Assembly: GCF_001590605.1 (NCBI RefSeq)
Contig: NZ_CP014504.1
Span: forward strand, 1,364,001 to 1,428,000
Source of the DNA: Pedobacter cryoconitis
GTDB lineage: Bacteria > Bacteroidota > Bacteroidia > Sphingobacteriales > Sphingobacteriaceae
Direction of reading: 5' to 3'
DNA length: 64,000 nucleotides
Both the position numbers and the translations under genes were made by a program. The notes beneath the pieces are model-generated. The model saw nothing but the letters and a program-made list of their open reading frames with translations. It did no database searches and had not been told where the DNA came from. This document shows, one piece after another, positions 54,517 to 64,000 of the stretch (the first letter of the stretch is position 1; each line of letters begins with the position of its first letter).

Positions 54517-57500
54517 TCAATATCTGATCCGGTTTGAAACCTGCAATCCGCCAATTGATCCGCTGAGCGCTGAGCTGAATACAACCTGGCTAAGACCAGC
54601 ATCCCAGTTATTGCCAAGTGCCAGGTTCTTGCCAGTATTGACGGAAAATCCGATGGCCTCGCTCTTAATGAGGCCGGTTCCAATTCCCTTAGCCAAAGCT
54701 CCCCATCCTGCGGTTACAGGTCCGTTGGTAGCCAACCCGGCAAGTGCTGCGCCTTTCTCGGTGACCCATGCGCCTGCCTTCACAGCTGTTGCTACTCCAG
54801 GCTGACCGAAAACTTCTAATAGTCCTGCGGTAGCGCGCGCGGTAGCAGTAAATTCTGTAAGTGCTACCTGGGTTGATTTTGCTGCCATACCCAAACCAGC
54901 TCCGAAACCTCCGCTGAGTGCGCCAGTAAGCGCACCAATACCCATTTGGATACCATAATCTTTCCAGCTAAAATCATCGAAGTGAAAAGCCGAATAGGTA
55001 ATCGAACTCACACCGGCTCCGTAGAAGACACCGGAAAGTGCCGCCAGTCCAATGGACACTGGTGTGCCCAATCCAAGCGTAAGTACGTCGAGAACCGCAG
55101 CCACCACATCGATAACTACACCTATCAGGATCTCTACAGCACCAATAAATATTCCTGCGATGGCACTAAAGAAACTACCGATGGAGAACATACCTGTTGG
55201 ATCAATAAACAACACTGGATTGTTGGATGCATAGATATAGGGGCTAAAATACTGGCGGCCGGGATCTGTTGCAATGAACCGTCCGATTGCAGCACTGTAA
55301 AAACGGGCCCTGTAATTGTACAATCCTATTTCCGGATCAAATTCCTGACCGGTGTAAAGGTAGGACAGGAACCCGGGATTCGGCTCATTCACATTCGACA
55401 AAGCTCCAAATGTGAGATACTCATATGAGGCAACCACATTTCCACTGAGATCAATAACCGCCCTTGCAGACCCAAGATGATCTTTTAGGATATGGTACAG
55501 CGTTGCAGCGGTACCGTCAAACTTTCGCATAGCGATGAGACCGCCCGGGCCATAGACATAGTTTACAGAAGATCTTGTTTTTCCATCGGCACTGATAAAG
55601 ATCTCCTGTAACGGCATCGCGCTCGTACCCCTTACGTACAATTTTGTACCCGCCGCAGATGTAGATCCTCCGGTAACGGTTTTTAGCAACCGTTCGTTAC
55701 GGCAACCGTACGTGAAATTCAACGTAGCACCACCCGGTGTAGTATCTGCAATACTGACAGCCAGCATAGAAGCAGGGTCGTAAGTAAAGCCAAGGGCAAA
55801 TTGTTTGCTGATCTTTGAATCGGCTGTGGTCATGGAAATAGGGTTCCCATTGTGGTTGTAGCCAAACTGTGCGATCACCTGTGAGCTATTCACATCACTA
55901 ACGGTGTTTACCTGTTGGTTACCCTGGTTATAGGCGTAAGCACAAGAGATACTGCTACCCGAAAAGTTCTGTATGTTGCCGTTTGGATCATAACTCACAT
56001 CTGGTGACGCTGATGAACTTGACGGTGAATTTGACGGTGAGCTTGCCGGGGCTTTCGCGTGCTGTAGTTGTCCAATGGAATCATAGGCATACTGTAGCTG
56101 TTCATTGGCCTGGCCACTAACCTGGGCGGCAGTAGAGGCAATGGTGCCATCAAAATATCCTGCGCCGCCATAGCCTCCTGAGGTGTAAGTAAGGGTTTCC
56201 TGAAAAATACTCGAGCCGCCCTGGTTCTGATTATTGATGTTCAGCAACCAGTTTGGTGCATTGAAACCATAGGTCTGTTTGATCGTTGCATTTGTGAGTG
56301 CAAGATGATTTTCCAAAGGTGTACCCACTGCATCATAGCTGAAATTTCCGATCTTACTGGTTCCCGATTGCCCAGGTGTCTGGGATGATATTTCGTCGGT
56401 AATGCCGGTAATCTGGTTCAATGAATTTAGCTGGTAAAAGATAGCATAGTCATAGGTTTCATTCGGATATTGAATTTGGGTAATGGTGCCAACATCATTG
56501 TAGCCGTAATTAACAACCCGGTCGTTACCGTTATCAAAAGAATTCACGGTCAGGATGTTGGTAATTGCATTGCCAAAAATATCGTAAGCCAGGCTTTCTG
56601 TTACATCTGCGGTTCCGGTAGTACCATTATTGGCTTGCATGGAAGAAATCCTGCCGATTGCATTTGAACCAATACCACCTCCATCATACACGTTCTTTTG
56701 TCTCCAGGTCGGCGTGTTTTGTGGCCAGAGTGGATCAGTATTGGCATATTGCTGCAACTGCTGCTGGTTCCAGGTCCCTGCAATGTAGCCGGTTTCAACT
56801 GGGCGGAAAAGGAGATCATATTTTATATAAATGAAATTTCCATCTGCTGCTCCCTGCGGATCCTGTTTGAAGCGGATATTCCCCGCCTGGTCATAGATAA
56901 ATGTAGCTGGCGCATTCGTTCCCTGCTGCAGCGTGAGTAGCTGGTTTAAATAATCAAAAGTCTGTAGTGTTACCCAATCTTTCTGCACAGAATTGGCAGG
57001 CGGGTTGAAATAGTTTGGAGAGCGGACGATTGTCGGGTTGCCAGCATCATCAAAGCCAGTTTCATTTTTGATTTCAGTGCCGGTAGCAGACACGTTTTGG
57101 ATCACCTGGCCCAGCAACGTGCTTACCTCGTAGAAGACGTTGCCGTTGGGATTCGTTGTCGTCTTTTTCGAATAAATCATAACTCCCGGCTGGTTAGCAG
57201 CAGCACTATAACGCGTATGGGTGCATTTGCCACCATTTACCCTAAAATCTTCACCAGGCACACTTTCCTGGACTACCCGGGCAAGTGGAGATGTTTCAAA
57301 TGTTTGCCTTGCAAATGGATAACCATTATCAGCAGGATAGGCCGTGCTCACCAGTCCTGTCATGGTTCCCGCAGTCCAGTTCATGCCGGCAAAACCGCTA
57401 CAGTAGCTAAACATCGGGTTTTGTTGGGGAGAAATGTAGGCCTGTTTCGTTCTTACGGCCATTCTGCCCAGATTGTCGGATACCAGCTGACCAACTACCA

Positions 57501-60500
57501 TTTGTGAGCCAGCATATTGCTGCGCCTGGATATGCATGCCATTTGCATCGTCGAATGCGATAGCAGCCATTGGCGTTACCGCAGTAGCGATTTGTGAAAT
57601 GGCTACTTTGTTGCCAAAGAAAATCGTGGGCACACCAGAAAAATCAGCAGATGCCGTATAGCTGAAGATCATTTTTCCATCTGCCCAGAAAACAGCGGTT
57701 GACTGGCCAGCAAGCAATGTCCACTGCTTGTTCATGGTATACACTGCGATGTTAGCGCCATCCAGTTTCAGCGCATAACGATAAGCGTTGCCGGGACTTG
57801 TAATCGTCCAGCCTTTGCCCGTAGCAGCGCCTTTGCTGATCGTAGCATTTGCAGGAAGCAAGAAGCCGGAATTATTAAATGCACTGCAAAGAGCATCCGA
57901 CAAGGTACCTGCATCAAGCTGGGCTGCAAACGGATTCTGGGGAAGGTTAAATGCGCGTGCATCTACAGCAGGCAGCACGTTTACTCCGGTTGAATCCAGC
58001 AATTGCCAGGAAGTTAATTGCGGATTCCACTGAACGGTAAGCGCCGATCCCAGGCGGATACCCAATGGCGTAGCAGGTATTTCCAGCAGATTGAATTCAA
58101 CATCCAACGCATAATCTGAGGTCAGATTATTGTCGGCATACGTGAGCGAGCCTGCTGTACCAGCTGATTCCTGCGTAAGGACGGTACCAGTTACCTTCCA
58201 GTTGCCGGCTCCTTGCTGCCATACCGAGGACCACTCTGAGCCACGTGTAAATTCGGTGAGCTCGCCACCATTGGCCCCGGTAATCGTGACTGAAGAATTG
58301 GGATTTGTGGTCGCAAATACACCTAGGTTTCCACTACGGGACAAGTAACCATTTTGAATTTTTGAAGTCCTGTCTGCCGCATTGGTCGATAAAATCTCCT
58401 GTTGGAAACTGTCTAATATTTTACGGCTTGTTTCGCCATTCGCGCCAAGTACTGCTGTAGGCTCTTCTAAAGGATTATTATAACCGTAAGCCTCAATAAT
58501 ACAAGCTAACGGTGTGAATCGCAGATTATCTACAAGCACATTGCAGGCTGTGTTCCCATTTTCACAAGTGATGGTAATCTGCGTATTGCCTTTGGGGTTG
58601 GGAAGCTCAATTAATTGGGATAAATACACCCATTGGCCAATGGTATCAGGGAAGTTGACAACAGACGAAGTGCTGCCGGCAACCGATATTTGCCACGAGG
58701 CATTACCGGCGCTATTGTTAAATGTTGAAGGTTTTTTGACCCAGGCAGAAAATACATATTGCTGATCCTGACGGATAGGGGTAAATGAGCCCTTCAAGCC
58801 TGCTGCGCCGGTGCTGCCTGCTGAAATGCTTAGACTGCTGGTGCCGGTATGGGCGTCCACTGCGGTATGCTGACTGTTGGGAATAATAGCGCTGCCAGAT
58901 CCAATCGCCCAGCCAATTGGCGTTTCGTAAGTTTCAAAACCATAATAACTCACTTCATTTCCCGAAAGGCTGCCGTTTGGAAACTTAGCAACCAACGACT
59001 GCTGATTTTTATCGTAAATGAAAGAGGAGACAAGCTGATTGCCATCTACCTGCTCTGTGATGAGGTTGCCGGTACCTGATCTGGAAATAATTTTAGTCTT
59101 TAACCGCCATGCAGCTGTTGGCGTGTCAGGGGGGAATTGTGGTGCCACAATGCCCGGTGTCGTCCAGTCAAAAATTTGATAAGCAGCCAGCTTGCAAGAA
59201 CCGGAACCGATACAATCGGTGTTCACGGTATTGTTCGCCCAATTACGGAAAATGGTCGCCTGGCTCTTGACATAATTCCTTGAACTATGATCTGCCGGAG
59301 CTACACTTTGCGTTGTCATGGCCACCGTAGAGAACATGTGCAACTTGTTGAACGAAGCAGCATATGCCGGAACCTGGTAAGCGTATAAGGTTTCTGTGCG
59401 GAGATTTTTTTGTACACCGTCCGCATCATAATAAGATTTCTCCTGCGATAGTAATACGCCAGTGGTCTTGTCATAAGTGCCAGTTGACCATTGCTCGATG
59501 CCATCTTTCATGTTGGCCGTCTTTTCGCAACGTGCATATCCGCCCAAAAGATATTTACCAGCTACATCTTTTGAATAGACCGTCCAGTAATTCAGCTGCG
59601 AGGATACGAGGTTGCCGTCGTCTGCAAAATCTTTCTGGCCCAGTTGAATTCCATTAAGGATATTCTGAAAATTCTGGAGCCCGCCAGAAGGATAAAGCGT
59701 CGATTGCTGGGCCAGTCCGTTGGAATAGTAAAACTGACTACTTCCTTCTGGTGTGGATGTTGGCAAAGCAGCCTTCTCTTTAACGCCGGGGACCACAATT
59801 ACCAGTGGATATTGCGCCACGCCCATCAAGGCATTGTAGGCAATTTGTGACTCGGGTGAGTTCGCATAATAGTAGGATTGTGTAAAACTTTGTGTGGCGT
59901 CATATTGATCCTCAATCACGAGGTATGCCACCGGTGTATCCGTCACCGACTGGTTGAAATTAACTTCATCCAGGTTCCATAAATCCATGGTCGGGCTCGC
60001 CTCGAAAGAAGCTGCAGACGAAGGGTAAGTAACCAGGAAGCGGCCGGCAACCAACTGTGTCCCGGGGGTACCATTGGGTACGTATGATTTTACATTATTC
60101 AGCTTCTGCGGCACTTGCGCAGTCCCGTTTTTTAAAGCTGCTACGTAGGATGATGCTGTATTGTCGCTGGCATCCTGGTAGCTAATAAATCTTGGGCCCC
60201 GGTTTTGGAGACTTTGCGGATAATTGAAACTGCCGAGTGGTGTTGACAATGCGCGCCAGGTGCCATCTGTACCCCGGAAATATATGGTTTTGCCCACCGT
60301 CATATAATTACCGGAAACACTTGGGTTGGTCCCGGATGGAACATTTGACAAAACAGACCAGGAGCCGGCATTGGGATTGAAGGCCGCCCATTGATTGGCC
60401 GCAGAACCACTGGATGGAGAAAGAATGGATATATCCTCACCAGTGGCCATGTTCAAACCAATTGTAGCGCCTGGGGATGAAAAGCTTTTCTGATTCCACA

Positions 60501-62658
60501 CAGAGCCATAACGCTGATCGCCGCCGGCATCCCGCAACAGTGCCAGGTTATTATTGACAGTGGATCCAACAATGGATGTCTGGAATATTTGATAGAGCGT
60601 ATTTCTATTTATAACGGGCGAAGACAAATCAACGGAGCCTGGTGATGACGGGTTTAAGACAAAGAAATCCGCATCCCAGTTAAATAATCTGACGCTATAG
60701 TTGATCGCTGTACTGGTCGTAGTTGTCGCAAATGTAAGTACCAATGAGCTTGGCGTGGGGCTTACCGCGAGGTAAGCCATATTGGCAGGCTGATCCACTA
60801 CTACATCAATATTGTTTAAAGTCCATGTGCTGCCGGCTTTCCATGTGCCGTCTAAAGCGCGGTAAAACAGATAATTTTTCAGTTGCCGCGAACTTTGGAG
60901 ATAACAGGACACTGCATAAAAATTCTGAGCCGCAGTAATAGCAGCCAGTACGCAATCTGAAGAATTGGGCAGCAGCGGAGATCCGTTTCCATTCCACATT
61001 CCATCCTGCCAATTATACGAGAATCCCTGTACCCGGTTGGTGTTATAATCGGTATTATAAGCCATTACAAAACTGTCTCCGGCCACAAATACAGACTGGG
61101 CTTTTGAATTCGCCTTTACGGTAAGCACAAAAGGCTGATTATTGTACATGACCCAGTTTCCGAATTTTAAGTCCTTTCCTGCGTCATCGTTACGGAACAG
61201 GTACAATTCATCGTTGCCCGTAGAGCTGTTGCGGAAAGAAAGCGCAAAGAAATTCTCCGTTGTCTGTACCATCAGGCTATCGGTCGCTACCGTTTTGCTA
61301 ATGCTCACAGTTTGGTTGACCCACTGTCCATTCCACGACTGGATTTTTACCTGTACCTGGTTGCTGCTCTGGTAGGTGAAGACAACGTAATTGGATCCAA
61401 ACCATACGCGGGGGATACTGCCTGTGATCGGATTTTGTAGCTGTACTTTTTTTGATGAATTACCAGATGTTATAGTCTGTGCTTTGTATTCAAAGGACGC
61501 CTTGCCGCCTTCGGGGTATACGACTGCGCTTAGGGCGCCAGGATTGATGCTGGACGGATTTGCAGGAAAATATTCAAAATTCATTGCAGGAAGCGTCTCG
61601 CCATCATTGGTGTATTGAAACACTGACTGGAGACACCGTTTGTACATTAACGAATAATTGCTGTCTGATGAGGCCGCATTATTCATGAATTCGTAGGTAA
61701 ACTTCATGCCCGATAGTGGGTTACCATCTGCATCTGCCACGTCAACAGCATCTAAAAAGTAGGTTTCATACCTGTCTTGATAGGCGTTGGGAGAGGGCGG
61801 GGTTATCTGGGTATGTAACGGCTGATATTCGACGATCGGAGTGCCGTCATTTGCGCTGCCTGGATTAAGGATGCCGAATTTATTTCCATAATTCAAAGTA
61901 ATGACCCGGCCGTAACTGTCAATTACTTTCCCCAGATAAGAAGCCTGGGTATAGGCAAGGCCTGAAGAGATTAATTTCTGCGCTACATTGATATATTGAT
62001 AATGAATTGAATTGCCCATTGGCGTCACAATGGATACCAGGTTCCAGGCCGTAGGATAAAGTACCTGCGTTGCGCCCACATTGCTGGAGCCCATCCAGTT
62101 TCCCCAGCTTATACCCCATTGGGTGCCATTTGAACTGGTGTCATTTCCAGCACCGTAAGTGTAGGTAAACCCATCTTCTTTGAGGATGATCCAAACCTTC
62201 AATGCGGGATTATACTGTACAGACCAAAACTGGAAATTCCGCAGTTGAAATATCCAGTTACCGCCTGTGGTTTCCCCGGTTTTTACCATTGGGTTGGCGC
62301 TGCCACTGGAGACCAGGTAGTACGTATCGGACGTTACCGATGCGCTTCCCGCTTTGTCTACTGTAATCATTTCAATAGGCATTTGCCAGCCTAAACCCAG
62401 AATGCTGGTAGGAGCCTCCGTATTCCAGGTATTTAAATTGTTTTTTATGTTGCTGGAATAAAGAACAGATAGCTTTACATCAAGGCCTTCGAGCCCCGGT
62501 AAAGTCATAAGATCCAACGGCATGGATACACAGCCGCGAAATTTGTTGACACTGCTCTTAATGTTTCCTATTGCCGTTTTATCAAACTCAAAAGAGTGTA
62601 ATGCAGGCACTTCAGATTGAGCAGCACCGCTGCTGTTATTTGATGATTTAGTAGACAT
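54517..62658 (-). CDS. Giant RHS/YD-repeat protein (2713 residues)
   Basis: A single intact frame of 2713 codons without signal peptide. The N-terminus (CVSMPLDLMTLPGLEGLDVK) resembles SpvB/RHS shell proteins. The centre contains a carbohydrate-binding-like module (QDQQYVFSAWVKKPSTF) and others. From about residue 1900 there are YD repeats (YDSIGQLQHAKA, YDPNGNIQNFSG, YNHNGNPISMT). The RHS core ends YNYRARFYSAAIGRFIATDP then DPTGM (about 2486-2490). The remaining 223 residues are glycine- and alanine-rich with hydrophobic helices and no toxin motif I recognise. A Ser/Pro-rich linker (SPSNSPSSSS) interrupts the repeats. RHS shells usually enclose a C-terminal toxin or, as in Tc complexes, a cargo. 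Here the gene lies between two oxygenase genes of one operon, which is unusual. Confidence 0.9.
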   Translation of the reverse strand: MSTKSSNNSSGAAQSEVPALHSFEFDKTAIGNIKSSVNKFRGCVSMPLDLMTLPGLEGLDVKLSVLYSSNIKNNLNTWNTEAPTSILGLGWQMPIEMITVDKAGSASVTSDTYYLVSSGSANPMVKTGETTGGNWIFQLRNFQFWSVQYNPALKVWIILKEDGFTYTYGAGNDTSSNGTQWGISWGNWMGSSNVGATQVLYPTAWNLVSIVTPMGNSIHYQYINVAQKLISSGLAYTQASYLGKVIDSYGRVITLNYGNKFGILNPGSANDGTPIVEYQPLHTQITPPSPNAYQDRYETYFLDAVDVADADGNPLSGMKFTYEFMNNAASSDSNYSLMYKRCLQSVFQYTNDGETLPAMNFEYFPANPSSINPGALSAVVYPEGGKASFEYKAQTITSGNSSKKVQLQNPITGSIPRVWFGSNYVVFTYQSSNQVQVKIQSWNGQWVNQTVSISKTVATDSLMVQTTENFFALSFRNSSTGNDELYLFRNDDAGKDLKFGNWVMYNNQPFVLTVKANSKAQSVFVAGDSFVMAYNTDYNTNRVQGFSYNWQDGMWNGNGSPLLPNSSDCVLAAITAAQNFYAVSCYLQSSRQLKNYLFYRALDGTWKAGSTWTLNNIDVVVDQPANMAYLAVSPTPSSLVLTFATTTTSTAINYSVRLFNWDADFFVLNPSSPGSVDLSSPVINRNTLYQIFQTSIVGSTVNNNLALLRDAGGDQRYGSVWNQKSFSSPGATIGLNMATGEDISILSPSSGSAANQWAAFNPNAGSWSVLSNVPSGTNPSVSGNYMTVGKTIYFRGTDGTWRALSTPLGSFNYPQSLQNRGPRFISYQDASDNTASSYVAALKNGTAQVPQKLNNVKSYVPNGTPGTQLVAGRFLVTYPSSAASFEASPTMDLWNLDEVNFNQSVTDTPVAYLVIEDQYDATQSFTQSYYYANSPESQIAYNALMGVAQYPLVIVVPGVKEKAALPTSTPEGSSQFYYSNGLAQQSTLYPSGGLQNFQNILNGIQLGQKDFADDGNLVSSQLNYWTVYSKDVAGKYLLGGYARCEKTANMKDGIEQWSTGTYDKTTGVLLSQEKSYYDADGVQKNLRTETLYAYQVPAYAASFNKLHMFSTVAMTTQSVAPADHSSRNYVKSQATIFRNWANNTVNTDCIGSGSCKLAAYQIFDWTTPGIVAPQFPPDTPTAAWRLKTKIISRSGTGNLITEQVDGNQLVSSFIYDKNQQSLVAKFPNGSLSGNEVSYYGFETYETPIGWAIGSGSAIIPNSQHTAVDAHTGTSSLSISAGSTGAAGLKGSFTPIRQDQQYVFSAWVKKPSTFNNSAGNASWQISVAGSTSSVVNFPDTIGQWVYLSQLIELPNPKGNTQITITCENGNTACNVLVDNLRFTPLACIIEAYGYNNPLEEPTAVLGANGETSRKILDSFQQEILSTNAADRTSKIQNGYLSRSGNLGVFATTNPNSSVTITGANGGELTEFTRGSEWSSVWQQGAGNWKVTGTVLTQESAGTAGSLTYADNNLTSDYALDVEFNLLEIPATPLGIRLGSALTVQWNPQLTSWQLLDSTGVNVLPAVDARAFNLPQNPFAAQLDAGTLSDALCSAFNNSGFLLPANATISKGAATGKGWTITSPGNAYRYALKLDGANIAVYTMNKQWTLLAGQSTAVFWADGKMIFSYTASADFSGVPTIFFGNKVAISQIATAVTPMAAIAFDDANGMHIQAQQYAGSQMVVGQLVSDNLGRMAVRTKQAYISPQQNPMFSYCSGFAGMNWTAGTMTGLVSTAYPADNGYPFARQTFETSPLARVVQESVPGEDFRVNGGKCTHTRYSAAANQPGVMIYSKKTTTNPNGNVFYEVSTLLGQVIQNVSATGTEIKNETGFDDAGNPTIVRSPNYFNPPANSVQKDWVTLQTFDYLNQLLTLQQGTNAPATFIYDQAGNIRFKQDPQGAADGNFIYIKYDLLFRPVETGYIAGTWNQQQLQQYANTDPLWPQNTPTWRQKNVYDGGGIGSNAIGRISSMQANNGTTGTADVTESLAYDIFGNAITNILTVNSFDNGNDRVVNYGYNDVGTITQIQYPNETYDYAIFYQLNSLNQITGITDEISSQTPGQSGTSKIGNFSYDAVGTPLENHLALTNATIKQTYGFNAPNWLLNINNQNQGGSSIFQETLTYTSGGYGGAGYFDGTIASTAAQVSGQANEQLQYAYDSIGQLQHAKAPASSPSNSPSSSSASPDVSYDPNGNIQNFSGSSISCAYAYNQGNQQVNTVSDVNSSQVIAQFGYNHNGNPISMTTADSKISKQFALGFTYDPASMLAVSIADTTPGGATLNFTYGCRNERLLKTVTGGSTSAAGTKLYVRGTSAMPLQEIFISADGKTRSSVNYVYGPGGLIAMRKFDGTAATLYHILKDHLGSARAVIDLSGNVVASYEYLTFGALSNVNEPNPGFLSYLYTGQEFDPEIGLYNYRARFYSAAIGRFIATDPGRQYFSPYIYASNNPVLFIDPTGMFSIGSFFSAIAGIFIGAVEILIGVVIDVVAAVLDVLTLGLGTPVSIGLAALSGVFYGAGVSSITYSAFHFDDFSWKDYGIQMGIGALTGALSGGFGAGLGMAAKSTQVALTEFTATARATAGLLEVFGQPGVATAVKAGAWVTEKGAALAGLATNGPVTAGWGALAKGIGTGLIKSEAIGFSVNTGKNLALGNNWDAGLSQVVFSSALSGSIGGLQVSNRIRY

Positions 62659-62741
62659 AATGGGATGGTTTTATTTTACGGACTTGTGTGATTGAAGTTG
62701 GATATCTGTATTCTTCCGGCTAAAATGTCAGCGTTTTATTT

Positions 62742-63566
62742 TTAATTCAGAACAGTAAACTGTCTTCCGATTTTTTCTGGAGAAAGGGGCTCTATTTGCC
62801 GCGGAATGGTTTTAAAACAAGTTCCTTCTTTGGGCAGGGTTGTCATCATATGTCGTAGGTAGAAGTCATCGGGCACCTGGAATACATTTGTATTCGCGGG
62901 GTCTGCCTGTTCATCTACATGGCAACAAAGCAACGGTAAATAGGCTGGTATGGCTACACCTGCAGCAACAGGTCTCATAGCTGCGCTTAAATTAGGCGGT
63001 GAGCCATGGATTACTCTTGTATTCATGAAAAGCACTTGTCCCGCCTTCATAGGAATGTAATGCATGTACCCCGCTTCAATAGTGTCTACCAATTCGGGAT
63101 AAGGCAGCATGCCAGGAGCACGGTAAAGATTATTTAAGCGATGGCTTCCCGGCAAAACACCAAGGCAACCATTGGTTTTATCTACGTCAACCAGGGGGCA
63201 CCAGATACTAAGCCCTGCGTGGTTTTCTTCTTCTACAAAAGTAGGGTCCTGGTGCAGCGGGAACTTACCATATTCCGATGCTGCCCGCTTGGCCACGAAG
63301 CTCCCTAAAACAAATTTATATTCATTTAATGCGGGAAGCAGGCTCCGTTCAAAGACCTGTAAGATATTTTGATGGATGAAGCTCCGCATTTCAATATCCT
63401 GAAGTACCACAGAAGCGACAAAATCAAACGTATGTTGCACCTCCACAGCTTTAAATACCGACTTTAAGTCAGCTATATCTTTCGCGGTAAGAAGGTCCAT
63501 GACCAAATACCCGTGCTCCTGGAAAGTTGCATCATATTGTGGGTCAAGGAATATGTTTTGTGCCAT
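62742..63566 (-). CDS. Phytanoyl-CoA dioxygenase (PhyH) family oxygenase
   Basis: A 274-residue Fe(II)/2-oxoglutarate enzyme of the PhyH family. The facial triad is visible as KFPLHQDPTFVEEENHAGLS (His-x-Asp) and MNTRVIHGSPPNLS (distal His); LGVLPGSHRLNNLY is the family signature between them. Bacterial PhyH enzymes hydroxylate or halogenate natural-product scaffolds and amino acids. The gene starts 28 bp after the cyclase-like gene and ends 84 bp before the RHS gene. This ordering suggests a hydroxylation step in the pathway of the cluster. Confidence 0.9.
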   Translation of the reverse strand: MAQNIFLDPQYDATFQEHGYLVMDLLTAKDIADLKSVFKAVEVQHTFDFVASVVLQDIEMRSFIHQNILQVFERSLLPALNEYKFVLGSFVAKRAASEYGKFPLHQDPTFVEEENHAGLSIWCPLVDVDKTNGCLGVLPGSHRLNNLYRAPGMLPYPELVDTIEAGYMHYIPMKAGQVLFMNTRVIHGSPPNLSAAMRPVAAGVAIPAYLPLLCCHVDEQADPANTNVFQVPDDFYLRHMMTTLPKEGTCFKTIPRQIEPLSPEKIGRQFTVLN

Positions 63567-63593
63567 AATTTGTTGGATTTAAAAAAATGTAAA

Positions 63594-64000
63594 TCACATC
63601 CAGTTATACATAATATCGCTGTTGTGTGGTGCTTTTGACGAGATAATTTTTGAAAGAACCCGTATGATAGTTGCAGTGGTAATGGTGGATTTTTTGTCTT
63701 CGTAGTATTTTCCCGAAGGATTGTTCCAAGGCTCGTAACAGAAGTTATCTGTCACACGGAGATTTGCCGAACCATACCACTGCCCATTCCCCGCCTGCCA
63801 GTTGAGCAAGGCCCGGAGATGGGTGCCAATTTTTTCATCAGAATAACCTCTGATGCATTCAATGCCAATATAACAGGCAAGATCAAAAGCATTGTCAATC
63901 TGGATGGAGGATGCATCATATTCATACGCATCCATTGGCTCTTCCAGCCCTAAACGATCCAGTACTTCCAACGTAATGAAGGTGCTGTAATAGGGATTTC
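63594..64000 (-). CDS. Alpha/alpha-toroid (terpene cyclase-like) protein, C-terminal part
   Basis: The frame is open to the window edge (reading NPYYSTFITLEVLDRLGLEE), so the N-terminal part is missing; the apparent start at 63971 is TTG and internal. The visible part has a QW-like motif (NWQAGNGQWYGSANLRV) and the ending KSTITTATIIRVLSKII, as in class II terpene cyclases and related alpha/alpha-toroid proteins. No DxDD catalytic motif is visible in this fragment, so cyclase activity cannot be confirmed. It is the first visible gene of the minus-strand cluster, 28 bp upstream of the PhyH gene. Confidence 0.6.
   Translation of the reverse strand, partial: NPYYSTFITLEVLDRLGLEEPMDAYEYDASSIQIDNAFDLACYIGIECIRGYSDEKIGTHLRALLNWQAGNGQWYGSANLRVTDNFCYEPWNNPSGKYYEDKKSTITTATIIRVLSKIISSKAPHNSDIMYNWM

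Noticed and set aside
54611..62119. Many frames of 60-160 codons on the plus strand or in other minus frames across the RHS gene.
   Set aside because: They are shadows of the 2713-codon gene in GC-richer DNA; none has a recognisable domain.
1..64000. Insertion sequences, integrases, tRNA-linked attachment sites and rRNA.
   Set aside because: I looked for transposase or integrase signatures and tRNA-like cloverleaves and found none that I could support.

Overview
The window looks like a chromosome segment of a Bacteroidetes bacterium, most likely Sphingobacteriaceae (Pedobacter-like). The evidence is AT-rich DNA, secreted polysaccharide-degrading enzymes with glycine-poor lipoprotein signals, several promoters of the Bacteroidetes type (TTTG or TTG, about 20 bp, then TAnnTTTG), and a long-repeat type II-C CRISPR-Cas9 locus. 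The genus is inference; no rRNA or marker gene is present.

Layout. 1-6130: the end of a carbohydrate-utilisation operon (two family-2 glycosidases, an alginate-lyase-fold lyase and a GH88 unsaturated glucuronyl hydrolase), which would depolymerise a uronic-acid polysaccharide and clear the unsaturated ends. 6190-14250: secreted TPR and beta-lactamase-fold proteins, a well-delimited 29-codon membrane-peptide gene, and a three-gene set (SUFU/ankyrin, large helical protein, SWIM zinc finger). 14260-31330: a mosaic of housekeeping and accessory genes: gene remnants, an acyltransferase, two LuxR-type regulators, an orphan Imm22-like immunity protein, a multi-PAS histidine kinase, a FAD/NAD(P) protein, a DUF1543 protein, an HD hydrolase, an adenosine-deaminase-like protein, a GH128-like glycosidase and a haem-binding lipoprotein. 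31500-34890: MFS transporter, ArsB/NhaD-type permease and GNAT acetyltransferase, bracketed by a short imperfect direct repeat. 34990-47120: a nuclease-like gene, tracrRNA, cas9, cas1, cas2 and an array of 65 spacers. 47340-49610: a broken metalloprotease (likely toxin) gene with an intact lipoprotein beside it. 49745-64000: a visibly more GC-rich gene cluster with a P450, a methyltransferase, a FAD oxidase, two 2-oxoglutarate-type oxygenases, a cyclase-like fragment and a 2713-residue RHS/YD-repeat protein.

Most notable observations. (1) Read on the minus strand, each CRISPR repeat contains TTTG, 20 bp, GATATTTA, so each repeat may be the promoter of the next crRNA. The tracrRNA, also on the minus strand, has a perfect TATATTTG box. 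(2) Two spacers far apart in the array differ at four positions, and all four are synonymous in one reading frame (both encode KQIWVEKGQL), which points to repeated targeting of one conserved gene in diverged invaders. (3) A giant RHS protein sits inside an apparent operon of oxidative tailoring enzymes. (4) A tiny membrane-protein gene has its own promoter box and terminator.

No tRNA, rRNA, transposase or integrase gene was recognised. Coordinates of short sites were counted by eye and may be off by a base or two.
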